Of a stretch of 64,000 nt of DNA, positions 22,511 to 34,860 are shown one piece after another. The position numbers and the translations under genes were made by a program. The notes under the pieces are model-generated. The model was not told where the DNA came from and did not search any database. It saw only the letters and a program-made list of their open reading frames with translations. Source of the stretch: Amblyomma americanum (Eukaryota > Arthropoda > Arachnida > Ixodida > Ixodidae); the NCBI RefSeq assembly GCF_052857255.1, contig NC_135500.1:106387548-106451547 (forward strand), in the 5' to 3' direction. The first letter of the stretch is position 1. The number at the start of each line of letters is the position of its first letter.

Positions 22511-25500
22511 TAAACATGGCAGAGAACTGCGCGTAGAGATAGGAAATAAAACGAAATAGACGACACACACAAAGCGCTGTCTGAAAACCCAAATATATAC
22601 GGAAAGCTTGGCAAGGAAGGGGAATTAGATAAGGGAACCGAGGGTCTGTGTAAGAGCGTGAGGGAGGGTTGTTGGTTAGCTTGGTGGCGGAAAAAGGTTG
22701 TACAGCTTTACCTCTCGAGGAGTTCCGGCGGACGGGATGCAGGAAGGAAACCGAGAAAGTAGAACAGAAAACAACAAAGACACGAAACGGAGGGAGCGAT
22801 GCTTACTACCGTAGATGGGGGAAACGAACCATCCAGACATCTGAACTCATTCTGAAGAAGGTTGATAGAAGGGACGTCGACAGAGATGTCCTCTTTTTCG
22901 TTCATCCTGAATGCCTCAAGAATTAACTTTGCCACGCGGTCCCTTAACCCCTGCAGATGGAAACGATTTAGAAAAAACGGCCGCACCCACATGAGACATG
23001 GGAAGCCTACTCCAGCTAACCTCACAAAAGGTAGCGCTTAAAGGCAGCACATGAATTGCATGTGCATTTAAGGGTCGTTGATCAAAATTAGGTTCAGTCG
23101 TTGTGACCTGAATGAGTCCCTTTTGTTCCTTTTTTGTTTCGTTCTTTGGTTGTTTTGATCTTATTCCTTTCAGCCAGTGGCTCTGGCCTCTGCTTAAAGA
23201 ACACTAGGCACCGGATGAACAATCGCTACCAAGCCTCGGCCATAACAGTACTGCAACAGCGGCCCATGGCATTCACCAGTGAATAGCTATGAAGTGCCAG
23301 ATTTAATTTGGCAGCGCTTAACAAGTGCGCTTGTTTGGGGAGGGAGTATGGCGCTTAATATCTGAGGGGTGGGGTGGCCGGGCCTCTCCCCTCTCCGCGC
23401 TATGTTCCTGGTGTAAATATATTGTCTGTCCCACTCACAACAAAAGACATGTATGTGATATAAGTGCAGACGCAGGGTAGTGGACCCTATGGAAATGGTC
23501 CCGTGCATATATAACGGTATTTTTCGTGATTTTGATACTCTCCATGTTGAAGTACTACCCTTCGATATGTCATAAACAGTTGCAAGTTTGCGCTGGGGTC
23601 GTATGCCACTTTGCCCTCTTGTTCTGTCTAAGAAGAACATATATTTTTTGGAAGTTTTTTCAACCCAATGGCCTCTGTGTTAGCATTGTGTTCAACGCAC
23701 GCTGTATGATGGCCGTTCTTACTTTCAAGCCGAGGCTTCAAAGGCCCCAAAACTCATATACTTTAACGGTTTGCCTGACTGGAAGATGATAAACCACCTT
23801 TTGACAGGAGCGCACAACGTGTGATTGGAACTCGAGCAATGCTAGTCAGCTTCTCGCGCAATAAAAAGTGCCGTGTTATCATAGCATCCTCGGGAAATAA
23901 ATAACTGCCAGAAATTATAGAATTTCCTTATACAAGGAAGCAAATGTTCGCATGTGCGCCAGGAAGAAAAAAAAATCCACATTAGGAAGACGAACTAAGC
24001 CAGCAGTTTTTAAATGCTGTTCTGCAGTGTTCTGTAGCACTCTTGCGTCACATTGATTCCGCCTGTAATGCGTACAGGCTACCTACGTCCCACAAGCAAA
24101 AAAGTTCGAAGTCTTCTATTCACGCCCTACCAATGAAAAATTTCTCTTGTTTAGTCTGTTATTTCTTTGACAAGGCTCAGAGCAGCCCGCATAAAAATAC
24201 TGCTATGCCCAGGCCTGGTGCTCGGCTTGCTATGATTGCATGGCTAGGCACAGGAGCCTGCGCCTTCAAATGCCGTCACTGTGGGCTTGGAAGAGGCACA
24301 GAGTTCTGTCACAGGCATGGAAACCACTAAGCGTTGACGGCTGGGCTAGTTGGTGGTTTGTAACACTATGCCTCATCTTTCTGGGCGCATAAAACACATG
24401 GTCAGTGGAAGAATAGACAGCACGGACGTGAAAATAGACACCACACAGTCTCTGTTATCTCTGTTCGTCCTCTGCTTGCGTTTTATGTGCACTGGAAACG
24501 TGAGGCATAGCGTTACACGCCACCAACTAGCTCAGCTGTCTACGCTTGTGATATCCTCTCTAGTACGTTGGGCCCTGTCCTCCCTCTATTTATGTGTGCA
24601 AACCCTTCTTAGGCTCTTGTCAGCCTCTGTGAGGCTATATATTCTCCTTCTTTCCGTATGTTTTATGTGTGCTGTAAAGATGAGACATGAAAACCTAGAG
24701 AGACGAAAGTTTGTAGAGTGAGCTGGCTGGAAGGCCGTGCTTTTGAAGTTCGTAAAGCCTGGTTGTTTGTAGTGTGGTGTTTTTTCACAGTGCGTGGTGA
24801 CATAACGTACCGCACTCATTCGAACGGCCATACTGTATTAGAAATGTCCATTGTCAAACAAGACGACACATGGCACAGTAACTCGACATACATAATATCA
24901 AACTACCATGAAAACTAACAAGAGCTCACACAGTAATTCACAAATGGAAGGTTTGTCGCGTAGCAAACTTACTTTCGGGGCAGTTCCCATCGCTGCAGTG
25001 CTTTCTTTCTTCCCGGGCACCTCTTCCCCAAACACACTGCAGAGTAGCGCTGGGTCCCATTTCGCTTCCTGTCCGCATACCTGTCTTCGCACTGCGTAAG
25101 GAGGAAAAAGGCAAAAGAAACCACTTCCCTGCGCGAGAGTCATATGCAGTGGAGCACTTATCACCATGACCAATACTTTAAGGGCGAGGCGTGAACGTAG
25201 CCTACGGTCGAAAAGGAAAGTAAGAGGAAAACACACCGTGGGAATTCGCGAAGGAAGAGAGCCGCCCGGAGCGCCCGCATTCCACAGTGCACGGTTTGAT
25301 AAGATTTGATATGCAGCGCTGCAGCACGGCTTCTGGTTTCCATCGGACTCCGACGTGGGAGAGCGCTGCCTTCGGGAGCCCTCTGCCAGCAGGCGTGAAG
25401 AGACCGGTCAAGAAGGTCACGTCCTACACGGAGAGGAATTGTTCGCTCGCATCAGGCGCCAGCAAAGGCAACGCAATTCGAGCGGACCACTTTCGACGCG

Positions 25501-26709
25501 GCCCGGGCGATACAGCATACAGGCTGGGGCTGCTACATGTTCTTTTGCTCTATAGCTAGAAGCACGCACGAATGCGGTACCAACCCGGTCATTCTTGAGT
25601 CGATCGCCAGCAGTGCAACTTACCCCTCTACTTCGGAGCGATTAAGGCGTTGCTCGGCTGTGGTCCCGGGGTCAGGAGTTTTATCCCACGTCACGGTTGC
25701 CGGCATTTTGATCGGGAAAGAATGCCGAAGGTGACCGCTTCACAAGGGCTACAATTACCCTTAGATGGTTGTTGTTTCCTAGAGAAGAGTTGGGTGGGGA
25801 GATAACATCCAAGAACGTTCCTGGCATAGCGATCACTTACTCGCTCACTCGATCGGCAATGCTGGAGGGCATTGTCGCGTTACGCATTTCAAACTCGCGG
25901 CAGTTCGGCTGCTAGGACTTGCTGACGCGCGTCACGTCGGTTTTGAAAGCGGTTGGTCGCCTCCTCTCTCGCTACGATGTCTCTAGCACTGCACGCCGCG
26001 CTTTTATCACGTGCGACCCAATGAACTAGGTCAGCGCAGGAAGTCCTGACATACAACGGGTCGCAACTCTTTAGACAATAACGCGGCGGTCAGTCAGCGA
26101 CTCAGAGCAGTGAAATTGTGGCTGAAGTGCTGTGCCGTTTGTGCAAATACTAAAACTCTTTCAGAAGCACATTTTCTGAAAGACGTTTTGCATAAGCGCA
26201 ATTAACGGACCCGATGGAGGCATTCATTGGTTTTGTTGCATGATCTCGCCTCCCTGTCATGTCTCTAGCCTAGCTTAAAATAATGCGCAGAATTGCAAGA
26301 CGTCTTCGCTGAGCCTCCTCCACATATCGCGACAGCTGTACTCAGGATTTTGCTTTTTTTTGTTTACCTGTGCCCAGAGCAAGGGACACAAATGAAATCG
26401 GCGGGACGATGGGGCATTTGTCTTTCCTCGGCACGTCGTCCCGTAGACTTTCTTCGTGTTGTGTCTCGTCCTTGCGAAGGTGGGCTGCTGAGGTGGGTGG
26501 AAGCAAGGTCGCTGTTAAGAGCGCGCCTTCTGTGATAGTATAACCATTCTAGTCATAGCACGTGCTGATCGTGCTGTGGAAACTATGATAATGATAAGGA
26601 TGAGGTTGAAGGAAAATTTGTGAAAGTTATTTCTGTCAAGTCTTCGCAGAGGAAGACGGCAAAATTTCTAAAAATGCTTCTTGTTCAATGATGATATTAT
26701 TAGGCTTTC
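22511..26709. other. Intergenic DNA, no supported gene
   Basis: About 4 kb of mixed composition. A 105-codon minus frame (23025-22708) and a GC-richer tract at 25280-25735 were inspected and show no domain. Two loosely similar segments ('ttttatgtg.gctg.aaa..tgag.cat' type) lie about 180 bp apart near 24482 and 24660 and may be a decayed duplication. Confidence 0.45.
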
Positions 26710-26940
26710 TTATCGGTGAAATATGTCAGACCCGTCATAACCGAAGGCTCTACAAACCACCTTCTGAGTCACTTTCGCCATCTCTCCTCCTTCTATCTTC
26801 AGAGTGGGTTCAGGCTTGATCGTCCAGGAGAGATGAATATTGAATGAGCGCTTGAGCGTCTCCGCAAGAAGTCTATGTGTCGGGCTTGCTCGGTCTTCAA
26901 TAGTCAACACCCAACGTGAGCTACGTCTCCACTTTCCCAA
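26710..26940 (-). other. Unrecognised open frame, 76 codons
   Basis: Read minus, the frame contains WRRSSRWVLTIEDRASPTH and TLKIEGGEMAKVTQ and ends at a normal stop. Its amino-acid composition is more protein-like than that of most frames here. There is no ATG at its start (the opening codon is TTG, just after a stop) and no convincing splice acceptor. It may be a fragment of a decayed element or a chance frame. No function is assigned. Confidence 0.2.
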
Positions 26941-29230
26941 TCAAGGAATTGCTTGCACCTTGCTAGGTAACTCGACCGCACTCCAAGTGGGGCACTCCTT
27001 TAGCAGAAATCAGTTCGTTTGTTTGTGAAAAGTTTTGCTGGTAGCTTTGTAAAGTTCATTTACGGACCTACTGCAGTGGCACATAGAACACATGCCATCA
27101 CTGAGCGCTCCTTGTACTGCCCGCCATGCCCGAGCTATGCCCCCAATGACGACCGTGAGTGGTGCTATTGAGGCTCCTTTCGAAGCTTAGTTCTGGCCCA
27201 GCGGTGTCTCTGGTTATATCTACTGTACAGCCTCAATGTCTCGATATCGACATCGGCTTGGTATCGCATTTACTTTTTAAAAAATATATGTGATTTGTGC
27301 CACATTTCGGTGGAATTGGTGCACCAACTGCATAAAAAAAAATATTTCTGCACGTCTTTGGTCACTGCCTAAGCAGATAGATCTCCTGGGCAATGACATG
27401 GATGTCAATTGATTCGTGAAGCGCTGGCTTTATATGCTGAAAAGCAGAGCATGAAAAAAAAGTCACAGCGCGTTTCATATCCTCATGCTGTTCTTCCGAG
27501 TAACGTACCCTGTGTGACCAGTGCAATAAAGACCGAAGACACACTATACAGTATTCTGGTATTGATCATACTCCAGCTTGGATGTATGACGGAACTCACG
27601 TAACTACCTCTATGGTCTTCGTACGCGGTGGTTTTCATCATTATCTTATGTATTCGGTCCAGAAAGCAAATCAACTCAGAAAAAAAACGGGACTACTTCG
27701 CATCTGTGAACTAGCGGGGGTTCTTAATGACTATTTCTAAAACATCGCTTTCGCGCTGGGAAACAATGAGCATTCGTTGGAAAGGTTCCGGGCCTCTTCC
27801 AGAACACCATCGTGCCACTGAACCAGGCAACACATGGAACCGGTTGCAGTTAGAGACCTTTTGGGCGCTTATCGAACTGGTGACAGAGGACTACTATAGA
27901 TCACTAAAGTAGACCACGAACGGTCGACTTTTACTAAATTATATCAATGCCGCAATTCTGCAGCTAAGGCTGGCATTGTTGTATAAGGCTGGCTTAGAAC
28001 ACAAGGTTCCCGCCTTCCCATCGAATTCAAGACTACTTTTGGCTGAAAAGATCACGGTCACAGATATCGAGAAAGGTGCTCCTGCTCTGCTAATTTAATC
28101 CCGGATGAGCATACTACTTACGAAATTAGTGCGACGTTGGCTGAGCTAATGTCCTCAGAGGTCGAGCTTTGTTTTATTTGTTTGCTTTGTGTTGCATATT
28201 CAACGAACTCTGCCATTGTACAGTCCTTGCTGGCTACGTTTCTCAACGATAGCACTACAAAGTACACTCTTAAAGACGATAATTTTAATAGACGGTGCAT
28301 ATTTGCACATTTTTATCTTCTCAGTTTCCAGGTTAGTTTATAGTATCCCTCACAAAAATGAGCCTTCAGTTTCAGTTTTTTGTTCTTTAGTTTCCAGATT
28401 AGTGGTCGTTTCCTGTGGTCTTTATCCGGCGCTGAATGTAGCTCACGGTGGCATTTATATAAGTGGCTTACAAACGTGTTACCAGCAAGAGTGAAAGCAG
28501 GTACTCGGGTTTTTACTGCAAAGTGCAAAATAGAGGCTCGAAGACACTGAGGTACAGCAGTGAACAGCTACATAAGGCTCGCTCAATCGCGGGTTCAAAC
28601 GGCGAGCGTATGCACGCTCTCCGCGAACGCTTTTTTTATCTCCGAACAACATGCAAAAAGGAACGCAACAAGAAAAAAACCCAAGTGGCGAACATGCGCT
28701 GTAGTAATGTACAAAATAAAAAAAAAACAGAAGGCAACGCATATATATAATTACTTCTTATTCTGTTTTTGAGCTTTTTTTCACAGTCTCTCGATCTTCA
28801 GTCACCTCGTAAGTGGGTTTACAATTTTGAAATGTCTAACTGGATGTAATGGATATGCATCGCTGCGAAGCTTGCAGGTTGTGAAGCTACTATAGAGCAT
28901 TATTCCAGTAATTATTGTCCCGCAGCGTAGTCTCTTCTACGGTGTAAGAATAAGTCGTGGTCTGTACCAAGGATTAGGAGCGCTAAAAGAGTAAAACGGA
29001 TAACCGGTGTTCTGAGACTTATAATTTTCCGAAATGTTTGATACGGCCGATGCGTTGCACGTCAAGGCTCGGAATATGTTGCGCGCCTAACAGGCCCTAA
29101 AGGACCTTATTACCAACGTTGTTTTTTCGTGCGCGCATATAGCTGCTGCTTATACATTTACACGTAATGGAAAGGACAGGAGGTAACTCCAGTCACACAT
29201 ATCACGCAGAAAAAGTGCGCTAGTTACCAA
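26941..29230. other. Intergenic DNA
   Basis: AT-rich, no gene recognised. Frames of 60-100 codons overlap on both strands at 28118-28772 and include Lys/Phe runs from A/T tracts. Confidence 0.5.
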
Positions 29231-30690
29231 GTGGTGGTGTGTGGCAGAGGATGCCGTTCTGAACGGCTGTGTGTTGAAATGCTTCTACCTGGAAACAGCG
29301 CATCGGCCGCTGGCCGAGGTCTCCCGACAACTGAAGTTGCCACGGACTCGTACAAAGTTGTCCTCCCTCGACTACCTACCGGTAATGTTCTCCTCAACAC
29401 CATCTCTCTGCATGCTCACCTCAAGGGTCACCCATACCGTGCTCCCGACTACCGAGACACGCTGCCGCAGATTGTGGACATCCGTGAGATTCTGTGAATT
29501 GGCCAGTACCGCATGAGCCACGTTGGGATGGTTACCTGCGAGAGCAGTTCCTCAAAACAGAAGCTTATTGACAAAGCAGAGTTCCACGTCAAAGGTCTAA
29601 AATGTATCGTGTTTGACCCGGACACCAAAAACGTGATGATCAAGGTTCTTTGGCCGCCGCACTATATGGAGCACCGGAGGATTGTGGAAGCAGCTTTGGA
29701 GCCTTTTGGAGCGGTACAAACTATCGAGCGTGAGAAGTGGCGGTACCCCGGAATGGAGCACGTGGAAACAGCGAACCGTGAAATCTCGCCCACGCTTAAG
29801 CACAGTGTCAGCAAGTACAATCTTCACACCCTCAACGTTTTCCGGATACAAGCTTTGGTTGTGATCCCAGGCAGGCCTCCGCTGTGTCTTTGTTGAAGCC
29901 GTATGGGTCATATACGGCGTCAGTGTCGTGCGCCTCGATGCACCCAGTGCCGACGCTTTGGGAACACAGTAGACAACTGTGTTATGAGTTATGCTGACAG
30001 GTTACACCAGAGCAACTGGACACATCAGGATGAAGGGTTGTCAGAACACAATATGGATGTGTCGGATGTTGTGGAAGCGTCGGGTGAACTGATACATGAG
30101 CTCCCAACAGAAGATGGACCAAAGTCTTCTGCACCGAATAACGTCAAGGGCCCGCCTGCAAGTGCGGACAAACAGGAACACCCGTCTCAGACCCAAAGCC
30201 ACCGGACCCGGGTCTGGCCGGGCCTGCTACTTTGAGTCCTGTGCTTGCTGCTCAGGAGCCATCTGTCACCCAGCGATCACGAGAGCAGAACACCCCTTCT
30301 GTAGATCCAGTGGAGGTGCTACTGCCATTGAATATGCGACATGCATTCTGCGCCAGCGATGCCTCTTCGTCGCTGGGGTACAGCAGTGTGTGGCCTGAAA
30401 TGTCAGCTTCTAGTGTGTTCGGTGCCCCGTCGGATGTCAGCGTGGATGCGAGCGACGTGGTCCACTCGGCTTCATGGGCCGAAGCCTTGGCTGTCTCAGA
30501 AGAGGCGCTGCACAACAGCTCACCTTTGAAGCGTCCTGCAGATGATGAGGTATGTATCGATGGCGATGACCAGAAGGCGCCTGGTGTGGGGGCACTGGGA
30601 AGGATAACTTCAAAACGAAGGGCGATGTCTGCCCTAAAGGCCGCCGATTTGCAGGCCGGCCACCCCGTTACAGGGGATGGCCTTCAATAA
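29231..30690 (+). pseudogene. LINE ORF1 (gag-like, CCHC zinc knuckles), disabled
   Basis: ORF1 of an APE-type non-LTR retrotransposon, as found in many tick copies. Frame 2 carries the conserved segments KVVLPRLPTGNVLLNT, DYRDTLPQIVDIREI, IGQYRMSHVGMVTC, VLWPPHYMEHRRI and IPGRPPLCLC, then two CCHC knuckles. Damage: TGA at 29495 after REIL; a TGA at 29894 that replaces the second Cys of knuckle 1; Asn in place of His in knuckle 2 (CTQCRRFGNTVDNC). A frame change at about 30180 precedes a Pro/Ala/Ser-rich C-terminal part (frame 1) that ends at 30690. The protein normally coats element RNA in a ribonucleoprotein. The true start lies at or slightly upstream of 29231 and is unclear. Confidence 0.85.
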
Positions 30691-30704
30691 AACAAGCACC
30701 AAAA

Positions 30705-31133
30705 ATGGCGGGCTTCGCAGCATTTCTGGTCGCTACCCTTAACATTAGGTATATGCGTAACCGTCGAAGACAACATCACTTACGGCATCTTTTAAACAAA
30801 TGGGGTGTGAGTGTGACAGCCATCCAGGAAACCAAGCTGCCCTCTGATGAGGAGACTGAAGCTGCTGTCGGGCCTTTTTAGTCAGAATGTTATCGTTAGT
30901 CACTCGAGAGGCTTATCAAGAGCGTGCATGCTATTCCTGGCCAGCACATTGGGGATTACTCCCGCTTCGTATAGCACAGATGATGACGGACGACTTACCT
31001 GCTATGACCTCGCAATTTCGGATGTGCATATTAGAAAGCGTAACCAATGGTAGCAGTTATGCACGGAATCTGTATGGAGTTGTCGCAGGTACCTCCGGCA
31101 GAAGGTACGTTTTCGCGAATCTGTACAATATGT
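30705..31133 (+). pseudogene. LINE ORF2, N-terminal AP-endonuclease part only
   Basis: ORF2 of the same element starts with an ATG 15 bp after ORF1. The first motif block of APE endonucleases is clear: VATLNIR (conserved Asn), RNRRRQHHLRHLL, then AIQETK with the metal-binding Glu. After a TAG at about 30879 the reading continues in two other frames with VIVSHSRGLSRACMLFL, DDDGRLTCYDLAI and RRYVFANLYNM. Similarity stops near 31133. The rest of the endonuclease and the whole reverse transcriptase are missing, so this is a 3'-truncated copy. The clade could be I/Jockey-like, which the visible sequence does not decide. Confidence 0.8.
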
Positions 31134-31870
31134 AGTATGCAATGAAAAACATAAACAGTGTCACCAAGCGTTTAATCGAGACCTTTCATTCCAAGTACAA
31201 ACCTTTTACTTTTATTACCCAAGTCAATTGATTCTGAAATATTTCCCCTGGGTCCATACTTGCAAGGTTAACCGACTGCAAAGACATTTGTGCAAATATA
31301 ACTTCAAAGCATCGGCCACATCCAAATGTTCTCAGTGCGTGGCTAGCAACAAAATACATTCGGGTGATGACTAAACCTATGAAAACGAGGCATCTCCACG
31401 ACGTGATCTGGGTTTCCATTGCCTCCCTTGTTCCACCAGCCTATGGGTCCACAATATACCTCTTAGGTTATGAAGGCAGCCATGTCAACTCAATCATACA
31501 TGATACAGAAGAATGAACTAATGAAGTATTAAATGCACGTAGTTGAAGATGTTCCAACATATCAGATTTTTGGAGCACGTACCTTGCAACGCGTACCTTC
31601 GACACCCTATGTCCTCGAAATGAAACTGAGCGCCACGCAACCAAGGAGTGCACTGCAGAGCCGTGTTGAGCATGCGACCAAGCATGCAGCCAACGAGGCG
31701 AACATCGTAAGCGCTATAGCGTGAAGAATGGTGTGACGTGACAAATCTCACAACAGGTTTCGCAATTGCATTCTATCAGTCTTTTCTTTCTTGCAGCTTC
31801 GATCACTTTCCTTCTTGCATACTCTTTCCAGCATTCGCGTATTGTTTACCAGATTATTGCAGGTGTTTAA
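31134..31870. other. Intergenic DNA
   Basis: AT-rich flank after the LINE fragment. No continuation of ORF2 was found in any frame. Confidence 0.5.
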
Positions 31871-32039
31871 TAGCTAGTTTTAGAATAGGTAGACTCTGTC
31901 GGTTAGGAGGATAAAAGAATAGCGGGAAGTCAGTGCGCACGCGCACTGACTTCCCGTTATTTTCCTATATGTTATTCCTCTATCCCGCTATTCCCCTCTT
32001 GTCCTAACCGACAGGCGCCACTATTCTAAAGCTCGCTAA
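31871..32039. mobile_element. Foldback (MITE-like) element with nested perfect palindrome
   Basis: The outer arms are inverted copies: the left arm contains TTTAGAATAG and CTGTCGGTTAGGA (31879-31908) and the right arm its complement (about 32003-32030). Inside, 31920-31955 holds 16-bp perfect arms (CGGGAAGTCAGTGCGC) around a 2-nt centre. The whole 169 bp can fold almost end to end. No coding capacity. Adjacent tag/cta bases may be remnants of the target site. Confidence 0.8.
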
Positions 32040-32179
32040 TGCTAGACGTTAAAGCATCCAGATGCTGGTGTAGCCGCTAAAGCAGATCATGTTCGCTTGA
32101 AAGACCTATTTCTACTCTTTCCTTACCGCACCTTAGGCAATCGGTCATATATGACCAACGCTTTGGACCTGCCGCCAAA
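32040..32179. other. Short spacer between two mobile elements
   Basis: Nothing recognised between the foldback and the SINE. Confidence 0.5.
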
Positions 32180-32442
32180 AATTCAACACGGGGCCGCCAA
32201 GGTGGCTCAGTGGTTATGGCACTTGGCTGCTGACCCGAAAAAAGTTGGTTCGATCCAGGCCGCGGAGGTCGAATCTCGATGGAGTAGAAATTCTATAGAC
32301 CCTCGAGTACTGTGCGATGTCAGTGCACGTTAAAGAACCCCAGGTGGTCGAAATTTCCGGAGGCCTCCACTATGGCGTCCCTCATAGCCGAGTCGCTTTG
32401 GGACTTTAAACCACCACAAACCAAACGAACAATTCAACACGG
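32180..32442 (+). mobile_element. Ruka-type SINE, intact, with 12-bp target-site duplication
   Basis: The body is 32192-32430 on the plus strand. Box A is TGGCTCAGTGG (32203-32213) and box B GGTTCGATCC (32247-32256), the best preserved pair in the window. It is followed by the body (gtcagtgcacgttaaagaac, cccaggtggtcg) and a tail of accacaaacc units. The direct repeats AATTCAACACGG at 32180-32191 and 32431-32442 are perfect. Confidence 0.93.
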
Positions 32443-33199
32443 CACTCCTGGGCAAGCTGCTCCATCATCTAGCTTGTTTCTATAACAAAATTTCGTTGTT
32501 TTTTTTTTTCGTTTTCTAATGCGAAGAGGCGATGCAAAAAACGAAACGTTGACCGGAAGTCACCGGCCGGTCACCGACCGTGGCGCCCGGTTTGCCGCGT
32601 GCTCCTCAAAGGCGAAAGGTTACACTGAACAATTTGTTCGGTTCTTATGCTCTCTTTTTAAGAGCAGTAGTGGTAAGTTAGACAATTATGTGGAATGCTC
32701 AGATTTCGCTTTCAATTGCGAAACTTCGTTTCAGGGGCCCATGACATGAGCGGGTGCTCGCGCGTTTAATTTGCCATTCCCGTTGTATTTTATGCATGGC
32801 GCTAGATTTGGAAATGATGAGAGTGGGTTCATTTAGTACTTTAGCGTCTTTACAACATACTGCCAAGATATTTTACCGAATGCACCAGCAGATTTTTGGT
32901 TGTGATGATGTCAAGGAAGGCCACGCCTCCTTTTCAGCCTTAGAACCCCTTAGGTAACAACCGAAAAAAATAAAAAGTAGGAACTGCAAGCTCTGCTATA
33001 AAAGAGAAAGAACAGAATTCAGAACAGGTGTACTGTGCACGTCCCACATCTGCCTCCACTTCATGTCCTCACGCGACTGATTTCTCCATGGGGGTACAGC
33101 AGCCGTGTTGCCTAACTTGAAAAGCCACAGAAAGTGAATTGTGTTATGTATGCAGTTGAAAATCACGAGAGTAGTAGCTAAGAGCATGTGCAACGTTTT
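32443..33199. other. Intergenic DNA
   Basis: T-run at 32498-32508. Short frames only; no gene recognised. Confidence 0.5.
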
Positions 33200-33214
33200 T
33201 ATCTTTTAATTGTT

Positions 33215-33640
33215 AAAAGCGAAAGCGTTTAGTACTCTCCTCCGTAGCTTCATCGCCGTGTGTGCGAGTTTAACAATGAACCGATTAGAAACTACGTGAC
33301 AGCTATGACGTCACTGAGCAGCCGCCGCCGCCACTGAAGCTATAGGCCTTAGGAGTTCATTGTGTTTATCGGCGTTGGCGTTGCCAACGTTCTAGACTCC
33401 GATTATTTTAGAGGAAAGGAAGGGCGCATAACTTCCTCCCTGGGACAGTGGACGCCTCATTCGCACTTTGAGGTACGTGACGCTGTTAAGAGAGAGATGT
33501 GGGCGGCATGCGTCAACGTTGACAACGTTGTGGCAGACACGGGGCACTGCAGCTATAGGCCACAGCGTTCATTGGGTGAACGACCTCTCGCGATCAACCC
33601 CTAATTTAACCGCCACCTAACAGGGTGGGCACGTTGCCTA
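33215..33640 (+). mobile_element. Composite interspersed repeat, 3' part shared with the SINE at 14.6 kb
   Basis: The segment starts with aaagcgaaagcg and includes a TGACGTCA site (33307-33314), a gccgccgccgcc stretch and an AACGTT-rich palindromic part (gtcaacgttgacaacgttg at 33515). It ends with cctctcgcgatca and accgccacctaac, which align with gcctctcgcgatta and ctgccacctgac near 14783-14815. It is likely a tick repeat, possibly two repeats joined. The ends are estimates. Confidence 0.5.
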
Positions 33641-34430
33641 TCCAGTGTGCAGAACGCACTCAATGTTACTGACACCAAGCCGCGCGTCTAGTTGCCCGGT
33701 GCACCTCAGCTTTCGCTTTCTCACCAGGTTCAAGAGTGCTTATTTTGTATTGAAGTTCTGGCTCAGTGCCGCGGCCTATTTTTTTCTGCTTGTGATCTTT
33801 TTCTGTGTCACCATCATATGTAACCAATGAATTTTCAAACATTTTGGAGCTCAAAGCTCTGGCGTTTTTTTCGCCACGAAGCATAATCTGTAAGCTACAG
33901 TTCGATGTATCACAATTCGCAGAGCATTTAGCACTTCTTGAAGAAATAATCTTCATTTTAAAACCCCTGAAATCGTTAATTTTTTCGTGGTAGCGAGAGA
34001 GTTGAACCTCCACTTGGATGGGACTGGGAGGAAGCTTCTATACGCGAAAGTGCAAGCACTAAGATAATGAGTACAGTATAACGGCCGTTAAAAGCGTGTA
34101 GGGTACTTTCTCAGGCCGAAAATGACGTCGGCGTTGGTGCCGCCTAAATTAAAAACTTTCGCTGTTACCTGCGGCCCTCTAATAATGTTGTAGAGGTTTG
34201 CCAGGGAGTAGCTCTCGATCATTTTTCCTAATTGATAGCGTGATGTAGGTGCGCGTCTGAGTGGAGTTACCTCATGAGTCACCTTGGAGAAAGGCGTTAT
34301 GTCTTCAAGCCATCTCTACTTTTATTTCCTTTTTTTATTTGAGTGCCTCTCGCGAATATGTCGTGGCCTTTCTCATTCTATTTTCGCCTCTTTCGCGCAA
34401 AGTGGTCTCGTCGTCTGCCCCTTCCGTCTG
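33641..34430. other. Intergenic DNA
   Basis: AT-rich with T/A tracts. Overlapping frames on both strands show no domain. Confidence 0.5.
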
Positions 34431-34860
34431 AACACCTAATCGGCGATGATCGCTTCCGCGCAGCGGCTGGACCAATTGAACGAACAGATGGCGCCTAACG
34501 ACGTGCCGAGGCGGATGGTCAGTTGGCCGCACTGCATGCCTCGTCGGCGGCATATCGGCTGCTGCGGCTCCGTCTTCCTGGAGTCCGCCTCGGCCGCTGA
34601 CCCAGATGAGCGGGGAAATGGCGGGTCGTTCCTCCTGAGCAGGAAACTCGGCCGCGACGCCCAAGGGGCCGAGCCGCCGCCGTCTGATTCGGACGGCCAT
34701 TGTTGTTTCGGACGCCGCCATGGCCCGCACGCCGACGACGTCGACGCTGACCGCTCTGCCCCTACTCGCCCGCACAAGAGCCTCGCGCTCGCGGCGTGCG
34801 ATACCCGCATGCAGCGCCCCTTCCGCGGGCCGCCGAAGTTAGCTCTACCCGCATGAATGC
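34431..34860. other. GC-rich patch with open frames on both strands
   Basis: A 0.43-kb GC-rich block. A plus frame of 136 codons (34446-34856, starting MIASAQRLDQLNEQM) and minus frames of 146 and 124 codons overlap completely. None shows a domain, and no splice pair or polyadenylation signal confirms one. It could be a degraded processed pseudogene or an island. Confidence 0.3.
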
